Source: UBA2882 sp051877575
GTDB taxonomy: Bacteria; Bacillota; Clostridia; Lachnospirales; Lachnospiraceae
Assembly: GCA_051877575.1 (NCBI GenBank)
Contig: JBJEJA010000046.1
Location: 19,353-83,352, forward strand
Direction of reading: 5' to 3'
DNA: 64,000 bases
The stretch's first letter is position 1, and each line of letters begins with the position of its first letter. Shown piece by piece: positions 43,684 through 53,144 of this stretch. The position numbers and the translations under genes are program-made. The notes beneath the pieces were generated by a model that did not search any database, was not told the origin of the DNA, and was given only the letters and a program-made list of their open reading frames with translations.

Positions 43684-44757
43684 ATGAAGAAAGTACTTCT
43701 TGTAACATTCTCGGATAATGCAGATCATCAGGATATTGTTTTTGGGATGTTTGAAGCATTGTATAAGGCACAACATCCGGATTGCGATATCTGGGTGATG
43801 GGGATAAAGACACCCAAGGTGTCTGTGATGGATACGCCGCATACGCATCTTGTGGATTGTCCAAAGAGACCGGGAATTGAGAAAAAGACGTTTGATCTTC
43901 TAAGTCTCAACTCTATCATCAAGTGGATCAATAAGGAAAAATTCGATGTGATTTTCTTTGAGACACTTCATGTGTGGAACCTTGTCATCATGATGTGTTG
44001 TCATAAGAACATGAAAACCTTTCAGATGATCCATGATCTTATCCCACATGAAGGAGATAAGCAAGCAAGGTCGGTAGACCTCATGAATAAAGCTGTTTGC
44101 AAGATGGCGGATTACATAGTTCTTGCTAATCAGAAGTATGTGCCGAAGGTTACAGAGATTTATGGCGTAAATCCAAAGCGTGTCTGTTATGTGGATATGT
44201 GGCGAAGGTTTCCTGATTATACAGAACCACAATATACAAAACATGCTTTGTTCTTTGGGCGTATGAATCCGTATAAGGGTGTAGATAATTTGATAGAAAT
44301 TGCAAAACTTTGTCCGGAAGTGCAGTTTGATGTAGTCGGACGTGTAGATTCACAGGTACAAGAACAAGTTGATGAACTAAATAAATTTCCCAATGTTTCT
44401 ATGAATACTGGATATGTAACCAATGAAAAAATGGCGGATGCATTTATTCGTGCTGATTGGATAATACTTCCCTATAATTCAGCTACACAGTCAGGCGTGG
44501 TAATTGACGGGTACCGTTATGGCCGTCCTTGTATTGCATTTAATGTAGGTGCAATTGCGGAACAAGTGAGCGAAGGAATTAGTGGCTATCTTATTGAACC
44601 GGGTAATATTGAAGCTTTTGCCAAGAAACTGAACGAATCTGTTCGTATGGATGATATGACTTATGCGATGCTTTCCAAATCTACTTATAATTTTGGACTC
44701 AGAAAGTATTCCGCAAATGGTGCTACTGAAAGATTTATCGATTTAATCAATGGATAA
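43684..44757 (+). CDS. Glycosyltransferase family 4 (capsule)
   Basis: About 357 residues from ATG 43684, 9 nt after GGGAGAG. GT-B fold: the C-terminal half has LFFGRMNPYKGVDNLIEIAKLCP (nucleotide-sugar binding), FIRADWIILPYNSATQSGVVIDGYRYGRPCIAFNVGAIAEQV (donor-binding loop with the family Glu replaced in context). No membrane helix. It adds a sugar to the lipid-linked repeat unit. From about 44.2 kb on, the base composition becomes clearly more AT-rich. Confidence 0.88.
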   Translation: MKKVLLVTFSDNADHQDIVFGMFEALYKAQHPDCDIWVMGIKTPKVSVMDTPHTHLVDCPKRPGIEKKTFDLLSLNSIIKWINKEKFDVIFFETLHVWNLVIMMCCHKNMKTFQMIHDLIPHEGDKQARSVDLMNKAVCKMADYIVLANQKYVPKVTEIYGVNPKRVCYVDMWRRFPDYTEPQYTKHALFFGRMNPYKGVDNLIEIAKLCPEVQFDVVGRVDSQVQEQVDELNKFPNVSMNTGYVTNEKMADAFIRADWIILPYNSATQSGVVIDGYRYGRPCIAFNVGAIAEQVSEGISGYLIEPGNIEAFAKKLNESVRMDDMTYAMLSKSTYNFGLRKYSANGATERFIDLING

Positions 44758-44792
44758 AGTATTCTTAAGAAAATTTAGTAGGAAACAATAAT

Positions 44793-44956
44793 ATGATAAG
44801 CTTTGGCAATAACGTTCAAATAGCTAGTGGCGTGAAGTTTATTAATCACGATATTTCCGTATTCATGCTTCAGCATATGGAGCCAGAAACACAGTTTAAA
44901 GCGCGAACTGGAGAAATAACCATTGGTAACAATGTGTTTATTGGATTCAATAGCAT
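44793..44956 (+). pseudogene. Truncated hexapeptide-repeat acetyltransferase
   Basis: The 5' part of a left-handed beta-helix acyltransferase (SFGNNVQIASGVKFINHD ... EITIGNNVFIGFNSIL) breaks off after about 55 residues. The frame then runs 15 residues into the glycosyltransferase relic and stops at 45002. The catalytic His region and later coils are missing, so the product cannot be functional. AGGAAA lies before the ATG. Confidence 0.75.
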
Positions 44957-45875
44957 TCTGTTCCTGTATATAACGTCGAGAAGTATTTGCTACAGTGTTT
45001 GAAGTCAATAGTAAATCAAACATATCCGGATAAAGAAGTATTCCTAGTAGATGACGGATCGTCTGATGCATCTTCTTGAATATGTGATGAATATGCTCGT
45101 AGATATTCTTTTATTAGAGTCATACATAAAGAGAATGCAGGCGTTAGCGTCGCTAGAAATACAGCTCTTGAGCTTATTAGGGGAATACGTTGTATTTGCG
45201 GATGCAGACGATGCTATAGATTTAGATACCTATGAAGTATCAGGATGAGTATAAGGCATTTCAAGTGAGAAAGAAGAATGAGTTAAGAATTTTTCTATTT
45301 ATTGTGGAACAGAAGAATTAGTTAAAGCATTCTTTTTTCAAATTGGCGGCTGGGCGTGGAATAAGATATATTGAAGGGATATAATTGGAGATATTCGGTA
45401 TCAGAAAGATATTTCCCAGGCAGAGGACACACAGTTTTCGTGGAAAGTAATGAAAAAAGCTAAGAAAGCTTGCTTTGTCGAATTTCTCTTTTATCATTAT
45501 CGATATATGTTGTCTTCATTCTCACATGGAGCTAATACAGAAAAACTCAATACAGCCATTACTGCATGGGATATGATAAAACATGATTTGGATGACATGA
45601 AAGCAGATGAGTCAATTGTTCAAAAGTGGGCAAGTGACTATATCGTTTGGAAACTGAAAATATGCGGAAGCATGATCGAAATGCAAAGCCCGGATATAAA
45701 ATACTATTCTATTACAAGAAGAAATATTGGAAAGTATAGACAATATATTCCGTGTCTGTTACTGAGATATCAATTATTGTCACAAAGTGTATTGAAATCG
45801 TGGCGACTTTATCGATTTTGGAGTAAGCTGTTTTATTTGTTAAAGAAAGTTTATATTCGAGTTCAAGTTCGATAA
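44957..45875 (+). pseudogene. Glycosyltransferase family 2, degraded
   Basis: Joined without a start codon to the acetyltransferase fragment. Reading on in one frame gives SVPVYNVEKYLLQCLKSIV and VFLVDDGSSDASS, a typical GT2 nucleotide-binding start. In-frame TGA at 45077, a frameshift near 45180 (before EYVVFADADDAID, the DxD region), at least one more shift between 45248 and 45330, and TGA at 45372 follow. The last intact part (45450-45875) is a GT2-like C-terminal tail. Clearly inactive. Confidence 0.85.
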
Positions 45876-45896
45876 TATAGAGTTGAAAAGAATAGG

Positions 45897-46745
45897 ATGA
45901 ATGAAAAAAAGATACAAACTTCTCAAAGTGTTCTTATTGTTATTCTGAACTACAGAACCTATGAATTAACAATAGAATTAATAAAAAAGCTTCATAATCT
46001 CAACTATGGTAATTACGATGTCATGGTAGTAGACAACTGTTCTCCAAATGGGTCTGCTGCAATATTAGAAGAGAAAAGTAATGAACTGAACTTCATTTTC
46101 TATGCAAATAAGGAGAATGCCGGATATGCGACAGGAAACAACATCGGAATCCGATATGCCTATGAACATAGCTATGATTACACGTGGATACTAAATAATG
46201 ATGTAATTATCCTTGATCAAAATGTCTTGCAGTATATGGTGGATACAATCCAAAAGCACAAGAACGTAGCAGTTATAGGCCCGAAGATTATCACACGAGA
46301 TAATACTGTATGCGCACCTTATTGTCGCAGACCTACATTTAAGAGTCTTACTTACCGAATTGTAACGGAAAGAAATTACCGAAGAAGGTTTAATGATACT
46401 CCACGAAAGGTTTATCGCGTATATGGATGTTGCATGTTGTTGGATACAAAAAAAATGCATGAAGTGGACTATATGGACGAACGAACATTCCTTTATGGTG
46501 AGGAAGATATTCTTGCCGAGAGATTATTGAAAAAAGGGTATGTGGCTTATTATGATCCTGAGGTTTGTGTAAAGCATAACGAATCCTCTTCAATGAAAGC
46601 TGTGCCAAAGGAGAAACAAAAGAGTATACTGCAGGCACGAGCGAAGAGCAGGGAACTTTATTTAAGCGAGTATAGAGGATTTTGCAAACAACAAATTGCA
46701 ATGGTTGGATTTGTAGCCGATATGATTGCAAAAATAAGGGGATAA
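45897..46745 (+). CDS. Glycosyltransferase family 2 (rhamnosyltransferase-like)
   Basis: 282 residues, GT-A fold. VLIVILNYRTYELTIELIKKL, VVDNCSPNGS, NKENAGYATGNNIGIRYA and WILNNDVIILD (DxD-type) are all present, as is DERTFLYGEEDILAERL with the catalytic-type Glu-Asp pair. The NAGYATGNN pattern is typical of rhamnosyltransferase-like GT2 enzymes. AT-rich compared with the housekeeping genes. Acts in the cytoplasm on the lipid-linked precursor. Confidence 0.88.
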   Translation: MNEKKIQTSQSVLIVILNYRTYELTIELIKKLHNLNYGNYDVMVVDNCSPNGSAAILEEKSNELNFIFYANKENAGYATGNNIGIRYAYEHSYDYTWILNNDVIILDQNVLQYMVDTIQKHKNVAVIGPKIITRDNTVCAPYCRRPTFKSLTYRIVTERNYRRRFNDTPRKVYRVYGCCMLLDTKKMHEVDYMDERTFLYGEEDILAERLLKKGYVAYYDPEVCVKHNESSSMKAVPKEKQKSILQARAKSRELYLSEYRGFCKQQIAMVGFVADMIAKIRG

Positions 46746-46764
46746 ATGGGAATGGGGCTTATTT

Positions 46765-48045
46765 ATGTATAGACAAAATAACAGCTGGCCGAAAGAATTA
46801 AAGATTGGAAATATTTATATATCATTTAATACAATACATAAGGCCATTCTTGCTCTCCTTTTGTTACTTCCAGAGAATGTATTTGCATTTATTACTTTAT
46901 ATAGTAGCACGACACCATCTTATATTTCATATAAATGGTTGGACTATAAATTTGGAATCATTCAATTAATAATATTAATTTTAGGTGCACTTCTGCTTTT
47001 TTCTAATAGAAATAGACTAGTACCTGCGTTGCTTGTATTGTTTTTTATACGTGAATTGATATTCCCAATATTCACGAATAATAATATTTTTTCGCAACAC
47101 AGTTTTGAAATATATTTGACTTTATTTGTCGGAATCGCCTTTATTGTGTTAGTCAATGAGACTTGCTATTCATTAGATGAATTAGAAGACCTATTCATTT
47201 TAATTATTTTTTTAAATATATTAACCCTCTATCCTAGAGTGGTATTACATCTAAATGGGATTTTAGGAAGATATAATATTTCTAATTTGGATGTTGGGAT
47301 GACAGGGACTTTTTGCGGAATTGCCTTCATATATTCAGTTTTTAATAATAATTTAAAGTATAGGATATTTTGGTCTATTGTTTCTGTTATGGGGATATTT
47401 CTGTCGGGATCAAGAGTGAATATGCTGATATTTGTTGCTGTTTTACTGACAGGAATATTAATATCTTTGTTCAGAGATAAAAAAATTAATAGAAGACAAT
47501 TGATTTTTGGAACAATTATTTTTATTGTAGTTATGCTGATTTTGCTCTCTGTAATAATATATATGAATTTTGCTGGAGCATGGAACGATTTTGTTGAAAG
47601 TATATTCAATTCAAGGATGTTGAGCACTTTTAACAATTCTGAAATGAAAACTGATTCTTCATTCTTAGGACGGACAACATCAATTGGAATTGGGCTTGAT
47701 ATAGTTAAGGAGAATCCTTTTGGAATTTCCGGGTACTTCATCAATTTACAGGAGCAGACTCGTCAAAGAGGATTTGCAACTTTTCCACACAGTTCTATGT
47801 TGGATACCTATATTTTGTTTGGACCAATAGTTATTGCGTTAATTGTTTATATTATACGAAATTTAATAAAAATATTTAAGATATCATTTACATGGTTTTT
47901 AGTGCTTTTGTATATGTTTGTATTTGTATGTATATCTGGTGGGCCAATTGTGAATTTCAAGATAGTATTCTTTTATGGAATGATATTATATATTACATCA
48001 AAGAAAATCAAGTTAAATGAGTTGGAGACACAGGAAACAGAATGA
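46765..48045 (+). CDS. Capsule repeat-unit polymerase (Wzy-like)
   Basis: 426 residues, about ten to twelve membrane helices. A large extracytoplasmic loop around residues 265-345 contains HSSMLDTYILFG and the region before it, as in O-antigen ligase/polymerase proteins. Wzy proteins share little sequence, so the assignment rests on topology and on its place among GT, Wzx and priming genes. Strongly AT-rich (many ATA and TTA codons), a sign of transfer. Confidence 0.8.
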   Translation: MYRQNNSWPKELKIGNIYISFNTIHKAILALLLLLPENVFAFITLYSSTTPSYISYKWLDYKFGIIQLIILILGALLLFSNRNRLVPALLVLFFIRELIFPIFTNNNIFSQHSFEIYLTLFVGIAFIVLVNETCYSLDELEDLFILIIFLNILTLYPRVVLHLNGILGRYNISNLDVGMTGTFCGIAFIYSVFNNNLKYRIFWSIVSVMGIFLSGSRVNMLIFVAVLLTGILISLFRDKKINRRQLIFGTIIFIVVMLILLSVIIYMNFAGAWNDFVESIFNSRMLSTFNNSEMKTDSSFLGRTTSIGIGLDIVKENPFGISGYFINLQEQTRQRGFATFPHSSMLDTYILFGPIVIALIVYIIRNLIKIFKISFTWFLVLLYMFVFVCISGGPIVNFKIVFFYGMILYITSKKIKLNELETQETE

Positions 48046-48663
48046 ATCAATTAATCAATCGGTTGCCTAAATTTATTGGAAATATAGTTGTACAGATTCT
48101 TTCTCAAAAAAATCAAGGTGATTCAGAAATACTAAGAGAATATTACAAGCAGAAATATCACGTGGATGTTGGTTTATACTCATATGCTGGCTGTTTTCAC
48201 CCCGCTTTTAACATGGGAGAGGGAGGTTGAGATCGGCTCTTATTGCTCTTTTGTAGGCAATCTTCATTATTTTGGAGCCAACCATCCTATGGATTATATA
48301 ACCACATCTGCTTATTTCTATAATAAAAGTTTTTCGGGATTTGACGTCGTAGATGTTCCGGGCACTTCGCTTATTATTTCTGATGATGTTTGGATTGGAT
48401 ATGGAGTCATTATCACTTCTGGTTGTAAAAAAATAGGCCGTGGAAGTGTAATCGGTGCAGGAAGTATCGTAACTAAAGATGTCGATCCATATACGATTGT
48501 TGCTGGTAATTTAGGAAAGATGATTCGTAGAAGATTTACGGAAGACGAGATTCGCATATTAGAAGTATCGAAGAGGTGGACTAAAAGTCCGCAAGAATTA
48601 TATCAATATTATCCGTTCATGGGTAATGTTAGGAAATTTGTTGAAGAGATTACAAGGAACTGA
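48042..48663 (+). pseudogene. Hexapeptide acetyltransferase with a frameshift
   Basis: The first 60 codons (from ATG 48042, overlapping wzy by 4 bp) and the following 140 codons lie in different frames. The switch is in the G/A-rich stretch at about 48217-48229. Removing a single G from GAGGGAGG joins FNMGEE to VEIGSYCSF and restores one xenobiotic/maltose-type acetyltransferase with an intact left-handed helix (DDVWIGYGVIITSG, GAGSIVTKDV). Either a real mutation, a slippage-controlled gene or a sequence error. Confidence 0.78.
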
Positions 48664-48664
48664 T

Positions 48665-49840
48665 ATGAATCAAAAACGATTAAAAATCGCTCTAGCTGGT
48701 TTGACTTTTGGATCTGGGAACTTGGGTTGCCGTGCTTTAGCAATATCATTTTATGATGAAATTACAAAAGTGTTAGATGAGCTGAAAATAAAAGCTGTTT
48801 TCATTGCTCTGTGTGATTCAGCAGATACATCACAATATATAAATATTAATTATCCGCTCGTATTTATTCCCTATCACTTATCTTCAGTTAAAACAGTGGT
48901 TGATGTTCAAAGACAACTCAAACTCTGCGATTTTATTGTTGATTTCACGGAAGGTGATAGTTTTGCCGACCTGTATGGATACGACCGCTTTTTCAGATCT
49001 GTTGCTATCAAAATAATTACAATATGGGAGAACAAATGTTTGATTCTTGGGCCGCAAACATATGGTCCATTCGATAAAAAAATCTCCAGAAAAATTGCAA
49101 CATATATTATTAATAAAGCTAATTATGTCTTTTCTAGAGATAAAGATTCAAAAGAGTATTTGCAACAATTGGGAATAAAAAAGAGTGTAATTCCAGTGAC
49201 TGATGTGGCCTTCCTTTTGCCATATACCAAGAAGGAGATGCCGACCAGTAATAAACTTCAAGTTGGAATTAACGTATCTGGGTTGCTCTGGGATGATGCT
49301 TTGTCAGGATCCAATTCGTTTTCGTTTCAATTAAATTATATTGAATATTGCAAGAGGCTGATACGAGAACTTTTAGAAGGAGATTATGAGGTATTTCTTA
49401 TCCCTCATGTTGGAGATAGTACTTCAGTTGTAGAGAATGATTATGACGCATGTAAGCAACTTGCTCGTGAATATCCGGAGTGTGTTTTTGTCGAGGGCTT
49501 GTTTGATCCTGTAAGTATAAAGGGATATATTGCTGCCATGGATATTTTCATTGGTGCAAGAATGCATTCCACAATAGCCGCTTTTTCTAGTGGAGTGTTC
49601 ACTATACCTTTCGCGTACAGCAAGAAGTTTAAGGGATATTATGAAAATTTGAATTACCCTGTAATGATTGACGCTCGTCAGCTAAGCACGGAAGAAGCTT
49701 TAGTAAATACAATGAATTACATTAAGAATTATAAAAATTACTTAGAGATGCAAAGGAAAAGCATGGATGTAGCGAAAAAGAAACTTGACAGTTTTTATAA
49801 TGATATGAAGATTATTATAGGGAAAAAGGTTAATGCTTAA
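48665..49840 (+). CDS. Polysaccharide pyruvyl transferase family protein
   Basis: 391 residues from ATG 48665 (AAGGAAC upstream). CsaB/WcaK-type fold: start IALAGLTFGSGNLGCRALA, middle LGPQTYGPFDKKISRK and YVFSRDKDSKEYL, late FIGARMHSTIAAFSSGVFTIPFAYSKKF. It would add pyruvate ketal from PEP to a sugar of the repeat unit. It overlaps the Wzx gene by 8 bp. Confidence 0.88.
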   Translation: MNQKRLKIALAGLTFGSGNLGCRALAISFYDEITKVLDELKIKAVFIALCDSADTSQYININYPLVFIPYHLSSVKTVVDVQRQLKLCDFIVDFTEGDSFADLYGYDRFFRSVAIKIITIWENKCLILGPQTYGPFDKKISRKIATYIINKANYVFSRDKDSKEYLQQLGIKKSVIPVTDVAFLLPYTKKEMPTSNKLQVGINVSGLLWDDALSGSNSFSFQLNYIEYCKRLIRELLEGDYEVFLIPHVGDSTSVVENDYDACKQLAREYPECVFVEGLFDPVSIKGYIAAMDIFIGARMHSTIAAFSSGVFTIPFAYSKKFKGYYENLNYPVMIDARQLSTEEALVNTMNYIKNYKNYLEMQRKSMDVAKKKLDSFYNDMKIIIGKKVNA

Positions 49841-51200
49841 AAATATACTTCGTGTTTTTATCGCCAATGGAATTGTTGCTGTTGTCGGGCTGCTAAGCAG
49901 TCTTTTTTTGCCAAAAACATTATCAATAGAAGAATACGCTGTCTATCAGGCTTTTATTCTGTATTTGGGTTATGTTGGCATTCTTCACCTTGGATTTCCA
50001 AATGGGTTAAGTATCAAATATGCTGGCAAAAATTTCAATAAAATTGATAGAAAACAATACAAAAGTGAATTATTGTTCCTAATATTAGTGCTATTAGTAT
50101 TCAGTGCAATTGCTATTTGCATCGCTTTTGGTACACAGAATAAAATGATGTTCTATATAGCAATAATGATCTTTCCATATTGCTTTATGAGTAGTTTCTT
50201 GTCTTTATTTCAATCATGGGGGAAATTTAGGTCATATGCTTTTTTGCACATTGTTTTATCTGCTGTTCCGTTGGCTTTACCAATAGCCTTTTATTTTGCC
50301 ACAAGGCAAATCTCAGCGTTACTTTGTATTGGATTATATATATCGGTCTATTTATGCGCAACAGTTGTATCTATGTTTAAGAACTTTCAGAGTGTTGGAG
50401 GAGTAAAATCAAATAAAATATTCAGTAACGAGAATTTTCAAATTGAAAAACTTGGTTTTTTCTTTATGCTGGGGAATTACATTAATAATATACTTACTTC
50501 AATAGATAAGCAGTTTATTCGTTGGGTTGGAACGACTCATCAATTTTCTTTTTATTCATTTGCATTAACAATGCAGGGAGTAATGACGATTTTTCTGACA
50601 GCAATATCAAAGCCTCTTTTTCCGTATATGGTTTCGGGAAAAATAACTAGGAATCAATATAGTGAAGTAAAACGATATTTGCTGATGTTGGGAAGTCTAT
50701 CCGGTGTTGCTTATTTTGCATGTTGCTTGATTGTGAAATTATGGATACCGGATTACATCAGGAGCCTTGAAGTAATAGAAATATACTTTGCTGTTTTCCC
50801 TGCAATGGCTGTTATTAATTGCCTTTATTTTAATCTTTATAAAACACGCAAGATGACGATTCGATATATTGTTGACCTTCTTATTATTTTGGGAATAGCT
50901 GCAGTAGCTGATGGAATGGCAGTAGGCACTGGTCATACTTACATCGGAGTATGTTTTGTTACTACAGTGATTTATTATATTTGGATGTTCTATGGAACAT
51001 TTGTATTTAAAGAATTGAAATTCAATAAACGTGAAATTTTATTTTTGGTATTGTTTTTGATCCTTTTCTTTATAACACCCAAGATTGGCAATGACATTAT
51101 TGGAGCAATCGTTTTCTTGTTTTTAGATATTGTAATATGTAAAGTATGTTTTTCAAGTGAATTTAATAATCTTTTGTGTCGTTTAGTTAAACATAGGTAA
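49833..51200 (+). CDS. Capsule repeat-unit flippase (Wzx-like)
   Basis: 455 residues with about twelve to fourteen membrane helices, MOP/polysaccharide-exporter superfamily. N-terminal ANGIVAVVGLLSSLFLPKTLSIEEYAVYQAFILYLGYVGILHLGFPNGLSIKYAG is the recognisable part. It flips the undecaprenyl-linked repeat across the membrane for Wzy. Start overlaps the preceding gene. Confidence 0.88.
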   Translation: MLKNILRVFIANGIVAVVGLLSSLFLPKTLSIEEYAVYQAFILYLGYVGILHLGFPNGLSIKYAGKNFNKIDRKQYKSELLFLILVLLVFSAIAICIAFGTQNKMMFYIAIMIFPYCFMSSFLSLFQSWGKFRSYAFLHIVLSAVPLALPIAFYFATRQISALLCIGLYISVYLCATVVSMFKNFQSVGGVKSNKIFSNENFQIEKLGFFFMLGNYINNILTSIDKQFIRWVGTTHQFSFYSFALTMQGVMTIFLTAISKPLFPYMVSGKITRNQYSEVKRYLLMLGSLSGVAYFACCLIVKLWIPDYIRSLEVIEIYFAVFPAMAVINCLYFNLYKTRKMTIRYIVDLLIILGIAAVADGMAVGTGHTYIGVCFVTTVIYYIWMFYGTFVFKELKFNKREILFLVLFLILFFITPKIGNDIIGAIVFLFLDIVICKVCFSSEFNNLLCRLVKHR

Positions 51201-51210
51201 AGAATCTTAA

Positions 51211-52383
51211 ATGAAAAAATATATAGAATACTGCACAGGATGCGGTTTGTGCGAATTGGTTTCTGATGTAAATCTTGAAGAAGACAAAAAAGGCTTTAGG
51301 CGGCCTAATGCTCTTAGTAAGATGCAATTGTCTTTTTGTGATAAAGTTTGTATGAATTCCGGGAAGTTTTGGGAAAGAAATAAAGGCATTCATACATGGG
51401 GAAATATTGTTCACAAACCCATATTTGCTTATTCATCCGATAATAATATAAGACTCAAGGCATCGAGTGGAGGGGTTCTTACCTCCTGTGCAGTTTATCT
51501 CCTGAATAAACACCTTGTAGATGGAATCCTTCAAACAAAAGTTGATCCTGATAATCCAATTAAAACTATTCTTGTATGCAGTAAGACGGAGGATGAAGTG
51601 ATTCAATGTTGTGGTTCAAGATACACTATTTCCTCTCCGTTTAAAGATTTTAAAGAGGTACTTAATTCAGAAAAGACTTATGCTTTTATCGGAAAGCCTT
51701 GTGATGTAATGGCTCTAAGAAACTATTCTTTTATAGAACCAATTGTAAATGATGTTATTAAATACTATTTATCCTTCTTTTGTGCTGGCATGCCAAGTTA
51801 TGAAGCCGGAAGGAATTTGTTGCAAAGGTTGCATTCATCTTGTGAAGCATGTTCGGAATTGACCTATAGAGGAAGTGGTTGGCCTGGGTTTGCCACTGCT
51901 GTAGACCGTAATGGGTCAAGTGGGAGTATATCATATAATGATTCTTGGGGTAAAATACTAGGGCGTGATATAAATAAGTGCTGTAGATTTTGTCTAGACG
52001 GTATAGGAGAAGCGGCAGACATTTCGTGTGGCGATGGTTGGTATGTTAAAGACGGAAAACCAGATTTTTCTGAGCATGATGGTCGAAATGTTGTTTTTGG
52101 CAGGACTGATATTGGGGAATCGTTGATGAGGGATATGATAAGGGATGGCGTTATAAAAGAAGATGGCTACTGCTCATTCGACCAATTGATTCAGATTCAA
52201 AACTATCAGTATATCAGGCGATGCACTATGATTGATAAAATGAATGCGTTGAAATTGATGAGAAGACCGGTTCCTGATTATAACAGGAAATATTTGTCTA
52301 ATCTAGAAGAAAAGATTCCAGTAAGTACTAGATTGAAAATATTTACTGGTATTTGTAAGAGAATCCATGATGATAAAATTTGA
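51211..52383 (+). CDS. Coenzyme F420 hydrogenase/dehydrogenase beta-subunit-like protein
   Basis: 390 residues. A ferredoxin-like CTGCGLCE start, KASSGGVLTSCAVYLL (family hallmark) and a Cys-rich region CCRFCLDGIGEAADISCGDGW. Members of this family are common next to pyruvyl transferases in surface-polysaccharide loci, where their reaction is not firmly known; a redox modification of a sugar is inferred. The first cluster has fewer cysteines than a full 4Fe-4S ferredoxin pair. Confidence 0.82.
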   Translation: MKKYIEYCTGCGLCELVSDVNLEEDKKGFRRPNALSKMQLSFCDKVCMNSGKFWERNKGIHTWGNIVHKPIFAYSSDNNIRLKASSGGVLTSCAVYLLNKHLVDGILQTKVDPDNPIKTILVCSKTEDEVIQCCGSRYTISSPFKDFKEVLNSEKTYAFIGKPCDVMALRNYSFIEPIVNDVIKYYLSFFCAGMPSYEAGRNLLQRLHSSCEACSELTYRGSGWPGFATAVDRNGSSGSISYNDSWGKILGRDINKCCRFCLDGIGEAADISCGDGWYVKDGKPDFSEHDGRNVVFGRTDIGESLMRDMIRDGVIKEDGYCSFDQLIQIQNYQYIRRCTMIDKMNALKLMRRPVPDYNRKYLSNLEEKIPVSTRLKIFTGICKRIHDDKI

Positions 52384-52422
52384 TAATATTGTATTTTTGA
52401 CATAATAGAGAGGAATAAATAA

Positions 52423-53144
52423 ATGATATTTATCTTGCACATAATCATTTTCACTACACTTATTCTTCTTGGCTTTTTCTTAAGCCTCCATGGGAACCAG
52501 TCCCGGAGAGTTGTGACTGTTTTCTATGCAATGACGCTCCTGTGGTATACGCTTTTATGTAGGGTACAGTTTTCTACAACTGTGTACGGTGGTACAGTTT
52601 CGGCTTTGAACAATGGGGAGATGACTACAGGGCAAAGAGTGTGGGAAATATGGAAGGCTGTGTGGGGTATGGACAGGCATTTATACTCAATGTGATGCTT
52701 TTCGTGCCGATGGGATATCTGTTGCTATTGTCTTTTCCACAGTTAAGAGAGAAGCGGCACGGTAGAGTGCATGCGGTTCTGATTAGCGCGATGGTCAGCA
52801 TGATAATAGAATCCCTTCGGGAAATCACCAGTCTTGGCATGACCGACTGGAAAGATGTGGTCGGAAACACACTGGGTGCTGTTGTAGGAGTGGGAATGGT
52901 GAAATTTCATCTGCGTTTCAGATATATGTTTTGGTCTGTTTTTCAAACATCAATTTCCCAAAAGGCAGGTAAAGAATATCATGTTCTGACTGATTTTAGG
53001 AACCACAAAGAGGCATTTCTGCTCGTCCTGCGAAAGCTACAGAATCGTATTGGAAGCTTCTTCGATCATAGTATCTTTTTGTGCGAGCATTTTGATCTCC
53101 TCCCATGTAGTGGCTTTATAAAGACTGTTATTCTTCCGGGATAA
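52423..53144 (+). pseudogene. VanZ-like membrane protein, frameshifted and with a foreign 3' end
   Basis: The first 90 codons (52423-52695) give two to three membrane helices and stop after GMDRHLYSM. The same stretch in the next frame continues as QAFILNVMLFVPMGYLLLLSFPQL ... GMTDWKDVVGNTLGAVVG, the VanZ core, in the frame open to 53144. One missing base near 52670 explains this. After about 52990 the frame runs into a duplicated antisense piece of the neighbouring Rpn gene, so the natural end is also lost. Confidence 0.75.
53018..53123. repeat. Partial duplicate of the Rpn gene (copy 1)
   Basis: About 105 bp closely match 53385-53490 within the Rpn coding sequence, on the same strand, 367 bp apart. 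On the minus strand it encodes KATTWEEIKMLAQKDTMIEEASNTIL, against KSTTWEEIKMLAQKDSIIKEASDTIL in the intact gene. A relic of a second Rpn copy. Confidence 0.85.
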
